Shown: positions 21,601 through 35,113, counted from the stretch's first letter. The stretch: 64,000 nt of DNA from Cyprinodon diabolis (GCA_030533445.1 CM060072.1:23204267-23268266); one strand, 5' to 3'. Notes: a model not told the origin generated them from the sequence alone. A program made the numbers and translations.

Positions 21601-22592
21601 CATCTATGTCTTAAGCCACAATAAATAACATACAGTAGAGAAAGTTCATGAATAACAAAGCATCCTCCTATTCTTTCAAGATCAAATGTGGTATACAATC
21701 ATGCTTCAGTAAACGGTTACTTCTCCAGAAAAAGTGGTAATAGCAGGAAGTTAAGCCATGAATCTAATTTGCAAAATGGTGTCACAAATATAGTTTTTTT
21801 TTTTTTTTTTTTAAATCATGTCTTTGGGAATGTGGAGTAGTAGTACGAATGATTGCTAGAAAGTGCCTAATGGACAAGAAAATGAGCACACATCCTATAA
21901 ATATACATAAGGCTCTTAGGAAAGACAATCAGCAAATACAGTCTAGATAAAGAGAGGTTTTTTTTTTTTCAAAATTATAAATACCAAAAGGTCACACTTA
22001 TGTCATGTTATTTAATTACAACTCTTCATTGGCAAATCAATAATGCATGTGTGTTAATGAAGCCACCGGGCACACAATGGTGCAGGGAAAAAACCCTGAA
22101 GCCATCAGGCAGCTGTCACGCATGCACAACCTTAAGCTTGCTGGAGCTACTCTTTCAGTTCACAGATTTGATGCATGGCTTGAGGTAAAATCTACCCTGT
22201 CTGCCACCTAAGCACAACAGCTGTGACCTGCACACACTTCATTGTGACAGATCTGTAAGGGGATTAATCTGTTTTTTTTTTTTTTTTTAACACTACTATA
22301 CCAGAGAATAAGCTGACAAAATAGTGGCTTGTAGAAGGAAATAAACATTACAATGCTTAGTTATGGGCAGATCTGTGCACCTTCCACTGAGCATGATTTT
22401 CACAATTAGTTTTCATTGATTTTAACAATAAAAAGTTACAAACAAACAGACCAGCCTTGTACAAATAGAAAAACTTTTTCATCTTTATTTTGATTTCGAC
22501 TGCAAACTTCAAAGTATCTTTCATTGTTGCTATGTATGCAGTTGGATAAGCTAAAGTGTTTAGTTGGTAATAGGAAGGAGGCTTCTTTTTAG
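21601..22592. other. Spacer with poly-T runs
   Basis: Poly-T at 21798-21812, 21960-21970 and 22272-22288. No gene recognised. Confidence 0.4.
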
Positions 22593-22755
22593 CAGAGGTG
22601 TCAAGTAACAAATAGTTACCTTACTTAAGTAGACATTTTGGTTATCTGTACTTTACCAGAGAAATTATTTTTAGAGAACTTTTTACTTCTACTCCTTTTT
22701 TTTCTACAGGTATCTCTACTTTCTACTCCTTTCATTTTGCAATAACCTGTTGTTA
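22593..22755. repeat. hAT-like terminal fragment
   Basis: CAGAGGTGTCAAGTAACAAA followed by TTACTTAAGTAGACATTTTG and TTTTTACTTCTACTCC. This is one end of an AAGTAC/TTACTTCTACTCC hAT family related to the MITEs at 15728 and 28569. A (AAAT)n tract follows at 22758-22781. Confidence 0.5.
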
Positions 22756-24075
22756 TTAAAAATAAATAAATAAATAAATAAATAGTCCAAAAAAAAAGTC
22801 AAAATATTTGCTTTATCCAGACAATTTCTTTGTGGTCAGACTCAGTCCTGCACCATATTGTTGTTCGCACATACCAGAAAAAACAGTTTTCAATAATGAG
22901 GTCTAGTGAAGTTTGACACCGTAACTATTACTTATAAGGTTAAAAAAAAAAGAAGAAGTATAAGGAAATGATCATCCAAAAATTGTTGCAATAAAATTTG
23001 ACTTTAATAGGGTAGTGCATTAACCGGTATAGGGTTTAAAGCATCTGTAATACGAATATAATAATTTAATGACAATAATAATATTAAAACTATAAGATTT
23101 CTCTAAGGGCTATGCAGTACATCTTGTTTTTCTACAAAAAAATAAGTAAATGAACACTAAAATACAACACACTTTTTTTTTGGCATGTGCCATATGGGCA
23201 GTTGCCCAGGGTGGCATTACAAATGGAGCGTACAAACAGCAGATATAGTTTATCTTTCAGTTGTACCTCGGGCAAGTTTTATTCATTTTGTTAGTTTTCA
23301 CATTTTGCTTTTATGCATATTCAGTCAATAGGGAGATGGCGCCCTCTGCTTGCTGTTGGGATAAGGAGACTAGTTTACGTACGTTTTGGGGAACTGCACT
23401 ACATTTCATCCAGGCACTGATTTCTATGATTTTCTGCATGTATATTGGTTGCAGAACAGCGAGGTAAGAAGCTCTCTAAGGGTCACATTACTTGTTGTAG
23501 CAAGACATAGTCTAAGTGAGTTTCAGGAATGTGAATACCTTCAGGGGTACTGTAAAAAGTAGATAATACACAAGTCAAATTACAGAACTGTGTCAAATAA
23601 ATATTGATGCTATGCTATCAAAAAGGTGTGGCCTCTTTATGCTATAGTCACTATTTGCTTTATCTATCATAGAAAAATATTCCCTCCATTCATACTGCTG
23701 CGCCATTCCTGCTTTATTATGTTCAAACTTCAAACCAGCTCACTTAAGTTAATTCACAGGGTTCTCCCTGGAATTTTCTCTTTCAACACTGTATTTACAC
23801 AAAATTGCTGGCACCCATGTAGAGCCGTGCCAACAGCCCTCAAAGAATAACAAATCATTCATCAAATTCTAACAGGTATATTGGAGGTTTGACTACATGA
23901 CCAAACAAAGATTAAAAAAATAAAGTGATAAGAAATGCATGGATTGAGTTAGTGTTGAGCATTTAGGGGGGAAAAAATGTGTTCATGTTAAAAGAAATCT
24001 GAAAAGGATTTTTAAACCATTTCTGTTTCAGATTCCCTTTTGCTGCACATCCACAGTGGATATGACCCTGTGCAG
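22756..24075. other. Spacer
   Basis: No gene supported. A 68-codon open frame at 23261-23467 ends at a donor-like AG|GTAAGA, but has no recognisable content. Confidence 0.4.
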
Positions 24076-24663
24076 CAGTGGCTTGCAAAAGTATTCATAC
24101 CTATTGAATGTTTTCCAATTTATTAACACAACCTTTACATATTTCAATGTGTTTTCTTTTGATTTTATGTGAGACACCAACAAAGAGGAGAAGAAAATTG
24201 TAGAATTGTAGGGAGTGAAATTATTGTCAGTACTTTGTAAAAGTGATTTTCACTGCACTTTTGCACATTTTGTTCCATTAGATGAGAATTAATATTGTTT
24301 TCTATCCTGACCTTGCTTTAAAGTTCTCCACAGTGTTCTCCCTTACGTGTCTGCTTAGTTTCCTTTGTCTTTAAGATGATGTTATTTCACTAATGTATTA
24401 TAACAAGCCCCTGAATCCTTCACAAAACAGCTGCATTTATAACAAAATTGCACCACACAGAGGTTTATAGGTAGATTTCAATATGGGGCATCAGTCAAAG
24501 GGGATAAAACAAAAATCATTCAAATTTTTTTTATTGTATTTGTAAACTTTAAAGCAGTCTCTATTTGTTTGTAAAATTCAGACAAATTACAGTATAGTTT
24601 TGGATCCTAACACCATAAAATGTGAAATATTAAAAGGAGTGTGAATACTTTTGCAAGACTTTG
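24076..24663 (+). mobile_element. Decayed Tc1-like element (CAGTGGCTTGCAAAAGTATTC termini)
   Basis: Left end CAGTGGCTTGCAAAAGTATT and right end GTGAATACTTTTGCAAGACT form the inverted terminus shared by many fish Tc1-like repeats. Internal sequence encodes nothing intact. Confidence 0.6.
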
Positions 24664-25518
24664 GTGTGTTGGTTGAGGAAGACAGGATTGGTTAGGAGTA
24701 GAAGATCTATTTATACTGTGGTTAATGTGAAGTTACATGTATCAACAAGAAGGAATTGCTAAATGCAAAATTTGAAATTGGGCCTTAAGGCACTTTTCTC
24801 ATGTTGCTTGTCTTAAAGAAAGATTTTGTTCCCACTTTAACAAGAAACGCTACAGAAAACACAGAATTCTTATTTAGTAGCCACAAAGAGCTGAGGTGGA
24901 AATTTGGTTTAGATAAACACATGTCAGTTCTTCAAATATATTTTTCTAATACTTACAACATCTAACTTTATTCTTATATATGTTATCTCTTAGTTTAGTT
25001 AAACTAATATTAATCTGGTCATTTTAGGCGTAAACTCTATCTGAATTTTCTCCACTTCTGTTCTTTAGTCTTTTTCTTACAAACAAAAACACACAATAAG
25101 CAAAGACGTATCAAAAGCTGGCACAGTCATATAAGAAGTGTTAACAGAAAAATCTAAAAAAATTCAAGAAACCTTCCAAAAACCTGGAGTATTGAATAAA
25201 AACCCTCAAAGAAGAGGTTTGATTCAGCAACATTCATAGCAGATTAAAAAAAAGGTTCCATAGTCTTTTGATAAGAGAGTAGCGTGAAAAAAATCAGCGG
25301 ATAAACAGTTTTTATTTCATATATCTGGAGTAAAGTAAATAAACTTCTCATCCTAAATACAAGACTACTTATCTTATCTCATGCTAGAGAGTTTTGAAAC
25401 AGATAGACAAATCAGTTTAACAACTTGCTGACAATCCTTTACTGTACCTATGATGTGATGTGGTTTGGTTTGGGCTAGTTCTAACAGAAGGATCTGATTA
25501 AAAACTGATGTAAAGTGA

Positions 25519-25574
<56 letters not shown>

Positions 25575-27494
25575 GCTTGTTTCTTTGGTAAAAATATAAC
25601 AACAACTTTGAATTAAGAGTATTTATCCAAGGCTCCCATTTAATTTTTTTTACTAAATTCCATTTATTAATATCCTAAAATGTCCAACAGAATAAATGGA
25701 ACTCAAGAATTGTACATATATACAATTTATGTAGACAAATATAAATATTTGATGTTGATTATTATCCTGAAACCTCTAATTATGATGAGTCCCCGAACCA
25801 TATTCACTTTTAATGGGGAGGACAATATCTGTTAGGGACTCTTTAAAATGGGAAAAACAGTAGAACGGCAAAGACAACCTGGACAAGAAAAGGTCAGTGC
25901 AGGAATTTATCTTAATAGTGTGATGTATAATAAAAAACTAAACTTTTTTGGGCTTCGAGTATAATGCTATTCCTTCACCAAAATCATGCCCAAGTGGTAT
26001 CTTAAACACATCTTTTACATGACAGAGAGAGGGGGGGAGATTTGAAATAATATTTGAAGCCTCTCTTCTGAAGACAAAAAAATTGATTTTTTTATTACTG
26101 CATTAAAATAAAGTTAAGAAGGGCAGGTTCAACCCTTATATCCACTGCTGTTTCTTTCAATAAAACTTTTTTCATTGTTTAAGGACTGAGAATATCAACT
26201 GGTGAACATCATCCAGTCAGTTTCCTTTCAATCTGACCTCAAAGCTGCTGCTGCTCAGTCAGTACACCATATAATCTCAATTCTCTTCCTCATTATGTGC
26301 CATGGAGGGAAAGATACCTACTGCAGGGAGCTGGGTATAACAAACACACTTGGTGCAGATGGAGCCTTGCTTTGAAAATAACAACAGCCAGCCCTGGAAA
26401 AGGCATCTCCTTGATTGTAGCTGATGTATCCCCACAATTCTACAGCAATTAAACCTTTAAACTCAATCACCCACACCTTGGGCAATGATACATCCCCTAC
26501 AGTGTTGTTTTGCTGATAACATCCTTGAGGGTCTTAATCTTAAGGCACCTTAAAACCAACATCTGTTTTGTTTTGTATTGTGCTGTTTTTTTTTTTTTTT
26601 GTTTTTTTACTTTTTTACCCCTAAAAGCAGCAAAAATTCTGACTGATCTGGACAAAAAAAACCGCCAACATCTTTATTGTTCACATGAGTTGAGTCCACA
26701 CTCCAAAAGCTCAGCAACATCTCTCCAACTATAGCTTCTCCATTGTAATAACATGACTGCTTTAGGATCTAGTTCTTATTGAAGGTACCTCTGACTATAG
26801 ACTGTCTGAGGCAGGTGCATCCAGCATTCATGTCCTATGCCTTTAGTGTGTTTATTGATGACGAAAAATACATAAACACTGGGCAAAATGCTGTGCAGAA
26901 CCAACCTAACAATTTAGAACCTAGTCTCCAGGTTAACACTTTTCTGACAAAGGGTGGCGTTGACCTGCCTTTGACGTGACATGTATAAAAACTATACAAT
27001 TGTTGTTCAGGGCACATCTGATGGATAGTCATAACCCAGTTTTTAATGCTACCTTGAGCAACTACCCAAATGCCCCTAATCAAAAATCAATACATGTTCT
27101 AACAGTTTTGCCATGATGTTACATAACGTTAACATTTTAAGTTTTTTCAGTGTATTTTGTTTGGGGTTTTTTTTTGCAATTCAAGCTAAGTTTTTTAAGG
27201 AGATTCAAAAATGTTTGACCCATATTTTGACACACATTTTTACATATAATGCTATTATATAAGGTATATGCCTTAGACGCTCTGTCATCAAACTGACTGA
27301 TACTGAGTTATTCCAGAGTTGGTCCAATTCCTTTGGCCTTATCAATTTCTTTTGATGATATGTGCTGACATAAAATAGTACTGACTAGTTATTTGGACCA
27401 ATTCAATTTCTTACCTTCACAGTTTTACTTAAATTATTTGAAAATAGAGATGGGTAAAGTTTAACTTTAACCAAGAATTACGTTTTTATCTGCT
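24664..27494. other. Intergenic or NRG2 intronic DNA
   Basis: Apart from the (GAT)n array, no gene, RNA gene or clear repeat is seen. Poly-T at 26586-26600. Confidence 0.4.
25518..25574. repeat. (GAT)n trinucleotide array
   Basis: About 19 perfect GAT/ATG units. Confidence 0.95.
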
Positions 27495-27700
27495 ACATCA
27501 GGGTCCAAAACCTGCAGCTCCAGAGCTGGAAGAGGCTCTTTGGTTAACTTAATATATTGAGAGATTAAATATTTTTGGCTTGTTTTTTTTTTTCTTTGTT
27601 TATTTCTGTATTTTGCTCTGTGTACTATGAAAAAAAAACTGTGGCCCCATCCTGTTCCTCATTGTAAATTAGGTCTAAAACCTACAGAATGTATACTCTG
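27495..27700. repeat. hAT-like repeat fragment (CAGGGTCCAAAACCTGCAGCTCC)
   Basis: The start CAGGGTCCAAAACCTGCAGC then TCCAGAGCTG resembles a common fish hAT terminus. No partner terminus found. Confidence 0.35.
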
Positions 27701-28560
27701 TAGGTGGACAACTATTTCTACCTAAAAATGAAAAACGCTAAACTGTCACAAATAACTTAATTAATGGTAGCGAACCCAAAGGCAATACTTGAACAAATAA
27801 ATATTTCTTTTAAATATTAAGTTGTTGCTTCTATTCAAACCTGGCTTTTCAGAAAGTAATTTCTAAACTGGTTTCATTATGCTCAATATAAGTAAAGTTT
27901 ATTTGAAGACGGTGAAATTTATTTTCTAAGCTGTGTTCTAGTTTTAATCTAATGCAAAGTATCTGGGCTTCTTTTGTTTTTTCAAATCCCTTTAAATCTT
28001 TTTGGCTTAATTAAAGTCTTGGCATCATTCTGTCTCAGTATTTCAATACTGTCACAAAAAAAGTTGCTTTAGGTTGATGGTTTACTGGCACTGTTGTTTG
28101 TTTGTAATTGAGGTCAGAGGTAAAATAAAGAACCTTATTGACAGCAATGAGCCTCTTCTTTTGAAGACTGAAGTGTGTCTTTACTCAAAGGCTAAATCCT
28201 ATGAGTTAGGACAGCATTTCATTTCTCTTTTAAGTATTTCTACATTGAATCAATTGATTATTGCTTCATTCTCTCCAAAACCACTTCTGATGTGTACTTA
28301 GAATCACAGTCGTCAAGTTTCAACCATATGGCAATTCATTTTGAGCAAAGTTATAGAAAAGAGTTAGTTCTCCTCCTTTCATATAAACAGACCCTCAGCA
28401 TGATGCTTCCATCAATAAGTTGACTACAGATAAAGTGTCTGTAGGTTTTTAAAGCCTCACATTGACTTCTCCTATCCAACTTCATTTAAATGTTGGTAAA
28501 TATTTCTTTGTCACTTCATAATCATAAGACTTTCCTAAAGAGACATCTGACTTGCCCATC
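27701..28560. other. Spacer, nothing recognised
   Basis: AT-rich; no supported feature. Confidence 0.4.
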
Positions 28561-28568
28561 CATGTTGG

Positions 28569-29190
28569 CAGAGATGGGAAGTAACAAAGTACAAATACTT
28601 CGTTACTGTACTCAAGTAGATTTTTCTGATATTTTTACTTTACTTTACTACTTATTTTTATGGCGACTTTTTACTTCTACTCCTTACATTTTTACACAAA
28701 TATCTGTACTTTCTACTCCTTACATTTTAAAAAATTGGCTCGTTACTTTAGTTTTGAATAATTTCAATGGAGTCACCGTTATCATTTTTCATGCCATCAA
28801 TACCAAATTCAATCTAATTGGATGGGAATCTACGTTGCATTTGACGCACCACTACAAGATGAATCAACAGATCCGGCGGTATTCATTCGCTGCAAATCAT
28901 TGCAGCTTGGTGGCGGTGGCGTTAGCATAGTAGTATGGATGACGAGATGATTGAAAATGAAGAGATCTAGTCCTATTGGCAGACATGCATTTAAAATGTA
29001 GGCAACGGCATGAAAAAAGTGGTTTCTACTTTTACTTTTATACTTTAAGTAAATTTACAAGCCTGTACTTTGTTACTTTTACTTGAGTAAAGAAGTTTAA
29101 TCAGTACTTCCACTTTTACCAGAGTATTTTTTAACACAAGTATCTGTACTTTTACTCTAGTACGGAAAGTGAGTACTTTTGCAATAAATG
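28569..29190 (-). mobile_element. hAT MITE copy B (perfect 8-bp target duplication)
   Basis: Same family as 15728-16356 in opposite orientation. Flanked by CATGTTGG at 28561-28568 and an identical CATGTTGG at 29191-29198. The left terminus is intact (CAGAGATGGGAAGTAAC); the right terminus, expected to read GCCATCTCTG, has mutated to GCAATAAATG, so this copy has probably lost one transposase binding end. Confidence 0.85.
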
Positions 29191-29198
29191 CATGTTGG

Positions 29199-31739
29199 GA
29201 GCTTTGAGTAATTTTTGAAGCAGGAGCTTCTTTCTTCTCTAGTCAGCAAGGTTTTTAGTCCATATTGGTGTCAAAGTGGTTTTATTAAGGAAAGCCACAC
29301 TGGTGTTAAAGCATAATCTGGTTTATGACTGTATCATTCAATCAAATGTTTGAAAACTTGAAAAGGAAACATGGCAGAACCTTGATCATGGCTGTAAAAA
29401 AAAACAACAATTTATCCAAATAATGAGGATCTTAGAGTCTGAAAAAAAAATAAAAAATTGATTTGATCAAAACTGCACACTGTTCTAGTGTTTAAAAGAA
29501 AGATTGAGATAAAACTAAAAAATCCTTATGATGATATATAAACCTCAAACTTGATCAAATACCATTGCTTGTCCCTTTAGAACAAAAGCTACTGTTTCTA
29601 TAAAAGTTTTGCACAATCTGAATCAAATCAAAGGTACCTTAAATTAATCTGAAGATACAAGAGTGATATCTCTTTAACCGTTGCATTCATGAAATGTGCT
29701 TCGACACACATTGAATCTTTGCTTTGCTGAACAAGAAGTCTGCACCAAATGAAACAAGGTAACTCTGCTCATTGACTTAGCACTTCAGGAATGGGTTGCT
29801 AAAAAAAATGTTCAACATTTTCAAAACTGCAATTGTTCTTATGATTATTTTGTTTTGACAGAAGACATTAAAAGTTGCTTTGAGCTGCAATCAATTAGCC
29901 TCCAGACCTTTACAAATCCCAACCAAACCTCTTCTAACTCAAATTCTAAACAAACTTTTTGTTTTTTGAAAACATATGCTAACAATAAAAGGACTAATCT
30001 TTTAGTTGAAACATTGTTTTTTTTAATCAAATTAACTTGTCTTGATCAATGTACATCACTATCCCAGATCTGAACTATATTTCCCTCCTAAGTTTGTGAT
30101 AGAAAAAAAACCCTCTCACCCACTCTATCATATTCAAGCAACACCAGAGACACAGCTTTAGTTGTGTAGTCTGGCTAGGTCTCTTCAGAAATATTGGAAC
30201 ATACCAGAGATGGTTGTTACTTGTAGAACACGATGTGCTTGCTGGAAATTCTTACTGTTCCATCAATGCTGCCACTTGGCACCTTCCCTGGCCAAAATTC
30301 TTGCATTTTTTATTTATTTTGGAAAATGTCCTATATTTATTCAAAGATTAATGATGACTCCCTTCACTTTACCAAAGCATGTCAGATTAGATAAATAATA
30401 ATATTTTTCCACTGGCATATTTAGATTTAAAAGTATTTTCTAAACCAAGAAATTTAGAGGTTTTAATGAAAAAGGGAGAAAGGCACCTTTTAAAAGACAA
30501 TAAAGCATAAAGAGCAACAACTAACAAAAAACCCACATCAACAATTAATTTTTATTAAAAAATGTTAGATTGGAATGTACTATATGCTTCTCAATGAAAT
30601 GCTTTGTTTTAGTCATTAAGGAAATCAATCCCTTTTAGATCAGTATTACATTGGTATTATGTCAAGTCAATAAAGACAGGGCTGGTAAAATAAGGGCATT
30701 GTCTTAAACCTTAATCTGCTAGGAATACAAATAATTTGAGGCAACTATTTCTTTTTGATTGATACCCGATACAATGAAACTAATAAGCAAATCCCACCAG
30801 GGCAGCTGAACTTTATTTCTTCTTAATCAAATTCCCTCCAATTTATCGCAGCGGAGAGCTTCAGAACACTGAATGCTGAAATTAGATCAAAGGTTGCTTT
30901 AACAAAGTTTAATGGTGTCTGCACTTATGTAACCAGGCTATTGCAGCTTCTATATGCTGCTCTTCATAGATAAATTCTGATTTAGAGTGGAAATATACTT
31001 GATAAAAGTTAGATTAAAGGAATAATCTAGTCTAAAGTTTTTAAATGACAAAAAACATGAAGTTTGGAGTAAAAGAATACCTCTGAAACGTTTAAGGACA
31101 TAACATGATGATAATGTCACGCTGCAGATAGCTCTAGATTTGTATATAGATGCATATGTGTCAGAAGGACTTAGACTTCCAAACGCTTTAGGTATTAAAG
31201 CATTAAAGCTGTGTGTGAAACTAAAAATAGCCTAGGAACCAATTTGCTGAGGACAGCGTGATTGTCTACACGTGACAGGCTACCGGCAACACGCCGCTGT
31301 CCCTGGTGCTGAAACTGCATCCGGTCCGTTATGTGGAGGTTTTCATCCTATATTTTAAAGAAAATGCAACAGAGAGGCACCTGAGTTTGAACCCTGGAGA
31401 TATCGAGGTTAAATAAAACTGGCTCAACTGGTTAAATAATTATGCAGACTGCTGTAGAACTCATAAAACTGTAATTCCACCTAAGCAGTGCGAGGCGCAT
31501 GCAGGGCTAATTCAGTTTACAGAATAGGAGAGAGAAAGAGAGTTTGATTGATCATGTGGGCTATGGAAGCCTGCGATAGTTGTGGCAAAATGCTGCATAT
31601 ACGCCCCTTTGGCACCGATCTGGTGACCAGTGACTCTAAGCCCTGCTGAGGCCACGCAGTCAGCCTGCACCGGGTGTATACCTGTTAACACACTGCCCAT
31701 TCTTCCGGGTTCTGGACCTCATTGAGGCAACATGAACTT
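29199..31739 (-). other. Part of NRG2 intron 1
   Basis: This lies immediately downstream (minus direction) of the NRG2 exon 1 donor. No further NRG2 exon (Ig or EGF domain) is seen in it, consistent with the very long first intron of neuregulin genes. Confidence 0.6.
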
Positions 31740-31741
31740 AC

Positions 31742-32153
31742 CGCAGTCCTCACACAAGATCCTCCCAACATCCTTCTTTAGGTTCTTCCCACTCGTGTCA
31801 AGGGGCGCGAACGATGCCTTGAAAACCAAGGGCTCGTCTGTGGGGTCCATGAAAAAAATGTACTTGTGGTTCTTCTTTACTTTGGCGCACTGAGCATCAG
31901 ATCCGAACTCCCCCACAGTGACTAGCTGCTCTCGCACCAGACCGCCGCTGTTCAGGGGCCAGACCTCCAGCACTTTGACACTCACACGGTACGGATCCAC
32001 GGACGTGTTCCCCGCAGGCGTCGACTGCACCTTGCCCTCGATCACCACAGCGGACCTGTAAGCCTGGTCCTGTAGGGAATTCAGACTCGGGGAGTAGCAG
32101 GCGAATGAGACCCCGATGAGCAGCATGGATAGATGCACCGGATCAAGCCACAT
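31742..32153 (-). CDS. nrg2: Neuregulin 2, first coding exon (partial gene)
   Basis: Neuregulins are EGF-family ligands for ErbB3/ErbB4 made as membrane-anchored precursors. The minus-strand frame from ATG at 32153 starts MWLDPVHLSMLLIGVSFACY, then SPSLNSLQDQAYRSAVVIEG, EVWPLNSGGLVREQLVTVG, KYIFFMDPTDEPLVFKASFA and PLDTSGKNLKKDVGRILCED. This matches NRG2's N-terminal region (SMLLFGVSLACYSPSLKS..., KYIFF.EPTE.PLVFK..FAPLDT.GKNLKKEVGKILC) more closely than NRG1. The exon ends TGCG|GTAAGT (donor GT at 31741-31740), leaving phase 1, as in mammalian NRG2. The open frame extends upstream without an in-frame ATG before a TGA near 32343, so 32153 is the first in-frame ATG. An out-of-frame ATG frame overlaps from 32401. 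Ig, EGF and transmembrane exons lie outside the window. Confidence 0.9.
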
Positions 32154-33050
32154 GCCGCCTGCTTTGGCTCGGTGGGGGCTGGTCGCGTTGCGGCAGGGCA
32201 CTCTGGGCTGCAGGGCGATGGCGGTGGACCTGGGTTGAAGGAAGAGAAAGCGAGTAGGCTCCAGCAGTAGCACGGCAGCGCGGCGGACCTTGCATAAGTG
32301 TCCATGCCATCGGGATCCGCTGCTTTTTCCCCCAAATGCTTTTCAGCGGGTAAACAGCAGCTTTTGCAACGGGGATGACGCTGGCTTTTAAATCCAGTCA
32401 CTGCTTCCCGCTAATAATAAGGCATTGTAAATGTTTTTTTTAGTTTTTTCTTAAAGGAAGGAATCGTAGACCTCCTCCCCTTCGTCTCTATTCTACCATA
32501 AGACGACGCAAATTTATCTTTGCCCCCAAAAATTGCAGTGGAAAGGTGCCGCTGTTATGGTTCTCCCTATCATCTGCATCGGAGGGAAGAGACGTAAAAT
32601 GCTGCAGTGAAGCACAAGTTGGAGGAGCCTGATCGCAAAACCAAAAGACCCGTTTCATTCCAGGGAAAAGAGAATATAGTGATGAGAAAGCAGAAATAAA
32701 AAAAAATAAATGAAAGGAATTATTTCTGCACGCTGCAGCGTTAATACGCCGCCCTCCACCGCGGCTCTCTCTCCGCCTCCCCTACCAGCCGCTGACGGAG
32801 AGAAAATAAGACCGATCGCCGAGGGGCTCCAAAAGAAATAATAATGATTTTTTAAAAAGGGTCTCTCTCCCCCCTTTTAATACAGCGCGTCAGTCACTCC
32901 ATGGTGTTTCATCGGCGGGGATCTCTTGCTGTAATGAAACAAATGAAAATCGTAAATCCATGTCTCTCCCTCTCTCCTTACGAACGCATCCTACTGTAGC
33001 CAAGGCATTTCACCACTTCCAAAATAAATAAATAAATTGATAAATTGAAT
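32154..33050 (-). promoter_or_regulatory. nrg2: NRG2 5' UTR and CpG-rich promoter region
   Basis: Compared with the neighbouring AT-rich DNA, 31730-32900 is GC-rich with many CpGs (for example around 32270-32360 and 32740-32830). It directly precedes the NRG2 start and is where the promoter and 5' UTR should be. No TATA box was identified. Confidence 0.55.
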
Positions 33051-33650
33051 AAAATAGGAGGGGAGGAAAAATAACAATGAAGCTGCATATGTAAGTCCAG
33101 GAAGTCGGTCGATGACTAACGCTGCGAAAGCGTTTCGGAGTCTTCATGAGACTTTTCCGTCTCATCCCATTAAGTCATGCCCTGCATTCAGGTCACATTG
33201 GCCGCTCTGCTTTAGAAAAAACAAAACAAAAACAAAAAAAACTCAGGTTGAGGATCCTGAATTTTATCCACACCATTAATTCAGCAAAACTACTAAAAGT
33301 CAACAGCTCAAAATAAATAAATAAGAACAGTGAAAGTTTTAGAAAAAATTAAATAAAATACACCACATTGTATTAAAACTCTTTTTTCATATGTTGAATG
33401 CAGTTTAATGGGTGTGAAGTAACTTTTTTTAACTAAACTATTTTAAAAGCAACATCAAATATGATTTTATTTGTCGGCTATGTTTGATAGATTTTATTGA
33501 TAACTAACTCGGGGTTTGGAGGAAAAGGTTCGTGTGCGAAATACACTGCAGCTGCAGGATGTGTCAGCATTCACAAAGAGCGACATCTGCCGACCGCAGT
33601 GGTCATTCAAGAAAGAGGATCTACTTATGGAGGAGGTAGCTGATATAGAC
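33051..33650. other. Spacer upstream of NRG2
   Basis: AT-rich, with a small open frame at 33516-33707 that runs into the next MITE; no gene supported. Confidence 0.4.
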
Positions 33651-33662
33651 TTCTTCTTAAAA

Positions 33663-34362
33663 CAGAGGCGTAGCCAGAAAATCCTAATAGGGGTGGCCAG
33701 TCAATAACCAATCAATTTAGAGGTGTCCGAAAGGCGCCAAAACCTCAGGGTCAACCTACGCTGTTCCGACAGAAACAAGCGCAACATCAGTGTTTTCTAA
33801 TTAAAAACTACCTATACATTCCTGCAGCCTTTACAAATAAGTAGGTGGATATATTTAAAGATCTATGCTGTGCACATAAAAGGTATAGTGGACACAATTC
33901 TTTCAGGTTTGAGTTCTGGGGCAAACATATTTTACATTGTAATTACCTTTTATCAATAATCATTCTGCAAAAAAAGAAGATATTTAAATCTACTAATATC
34001 CACTTTAAATGATTTTTTAAAGTTATTATTAAAGTAGTTATTTATTTATTTATTTATTCACTGAAGACTCCTTGATGACTTGCAGAGGCACATAATTTTA
34101 TCTTTACCCCAAATAATTCAAAATTTAGTTTCGAAAAGAGCAGGAATTCTGCATCTATCATCTTTAATGTTTGTTTATTGATGTGCATAATTAACCACAG
34201 TGTTTCTGTTGCATGTATTTGTTGATATATGAAAAATTTAAATGCTTAATATGTTTTTCTGCTGCCACCGTCTGTATTAGATGGAAAAAAGGGTATGGGT
34301 GGCCAATGATTGGCTAAGGGTGGCCATGGCTATCCCTGGCCCCCCATCTAGCTCCACTCCTG
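33663..34362 (-). mobile_element. hAT-type MITE (CAGAGGCGTAGCCAG family), copy 1
   Basis: Left end CAGAGGCGTAGCCAG, right end reverse complement CAGGAGTGGAGCTAG. Flanked by TCTTAAAA (33655-33662) and TCTTTAAA (34363-34370), 7 of 8 identical. Subterminal GGGGTGGCCA / GGTGGCCATGGC blocks recur, inverted, in the nest at 53170-54300. No coding content. Confidence 0.7.
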
Positions 34363-34370
34363 TCTTTAAA

Positions 34371-35113
34371 GAAATGAAATGGTCGAAAATTTTGATGGAT
34401 TACACATCGATGTTAATTTCAAAAGCTAATATGTGTCTTATAATGGATCAAAGTTAATTCTGTTTCACAGAAAATTTGTATAGGTAATTAGAGTAAACAA
34501 AATAATTTCTCCTCAAAGAAATATTAAGTCATGGTCTAGATATCCATGGAGACTTGTCAGTTGTCCAATAGAGTCAAAAGGGTGAGTCACATGTTCAGGC
34601 ATGTGAAGTAAAAGATTAGAAGAAGGAAAAAGAGTGATAAAGAAAGGCATGCCAGCAGAGGAAAATTGCAGCATTGAAATGATTGTAAAGAAAAGTCCTG
34701 ACATGGAGGATGTGGGGTACTACTGCTGCATTTCTGAGTCAAAATCACTTAATTAAAAATAAGTTTGCTAAGGTGCTCTGGGAAATTCCTGCAGCTCCTT
34801 CAATGTCACTGTCAGTCTCTTGCCATGACCAGTGTCACACTTGAGTTTTCCTCACTCTAAGTTTGTATTTTAGGAGCTATGTCATTTGCGAGATGCCAAT
34901 CATTTAATTAAATTTTTTTTCATATTTACAGTACACAGAGAACTTAGACATTGTATTCAGATTACACATAAATAGATTTGTTAATGCCGCTGGGGTGAAA
35001 GAAATTACATTAGGGTTAGAATTGTGATTCACTCAATGATAACAGCCTACTGAGTCTACTGGCACAATCTGAAGGCATTCAAGGGGCCTCATAGCTGCTA
35101 ATAACAGCCATTT
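34371..35113. other. Spacer
   Basis: No recognised feature. Confidence 0.4.

Noticed and set aside
23261..23467. 68-codon hydrophobic frame ending at a donor-like AG|GTAAGA
   Set aside because: No recognisable domain, no acceptor or continuation found; a chance frame is more likely.
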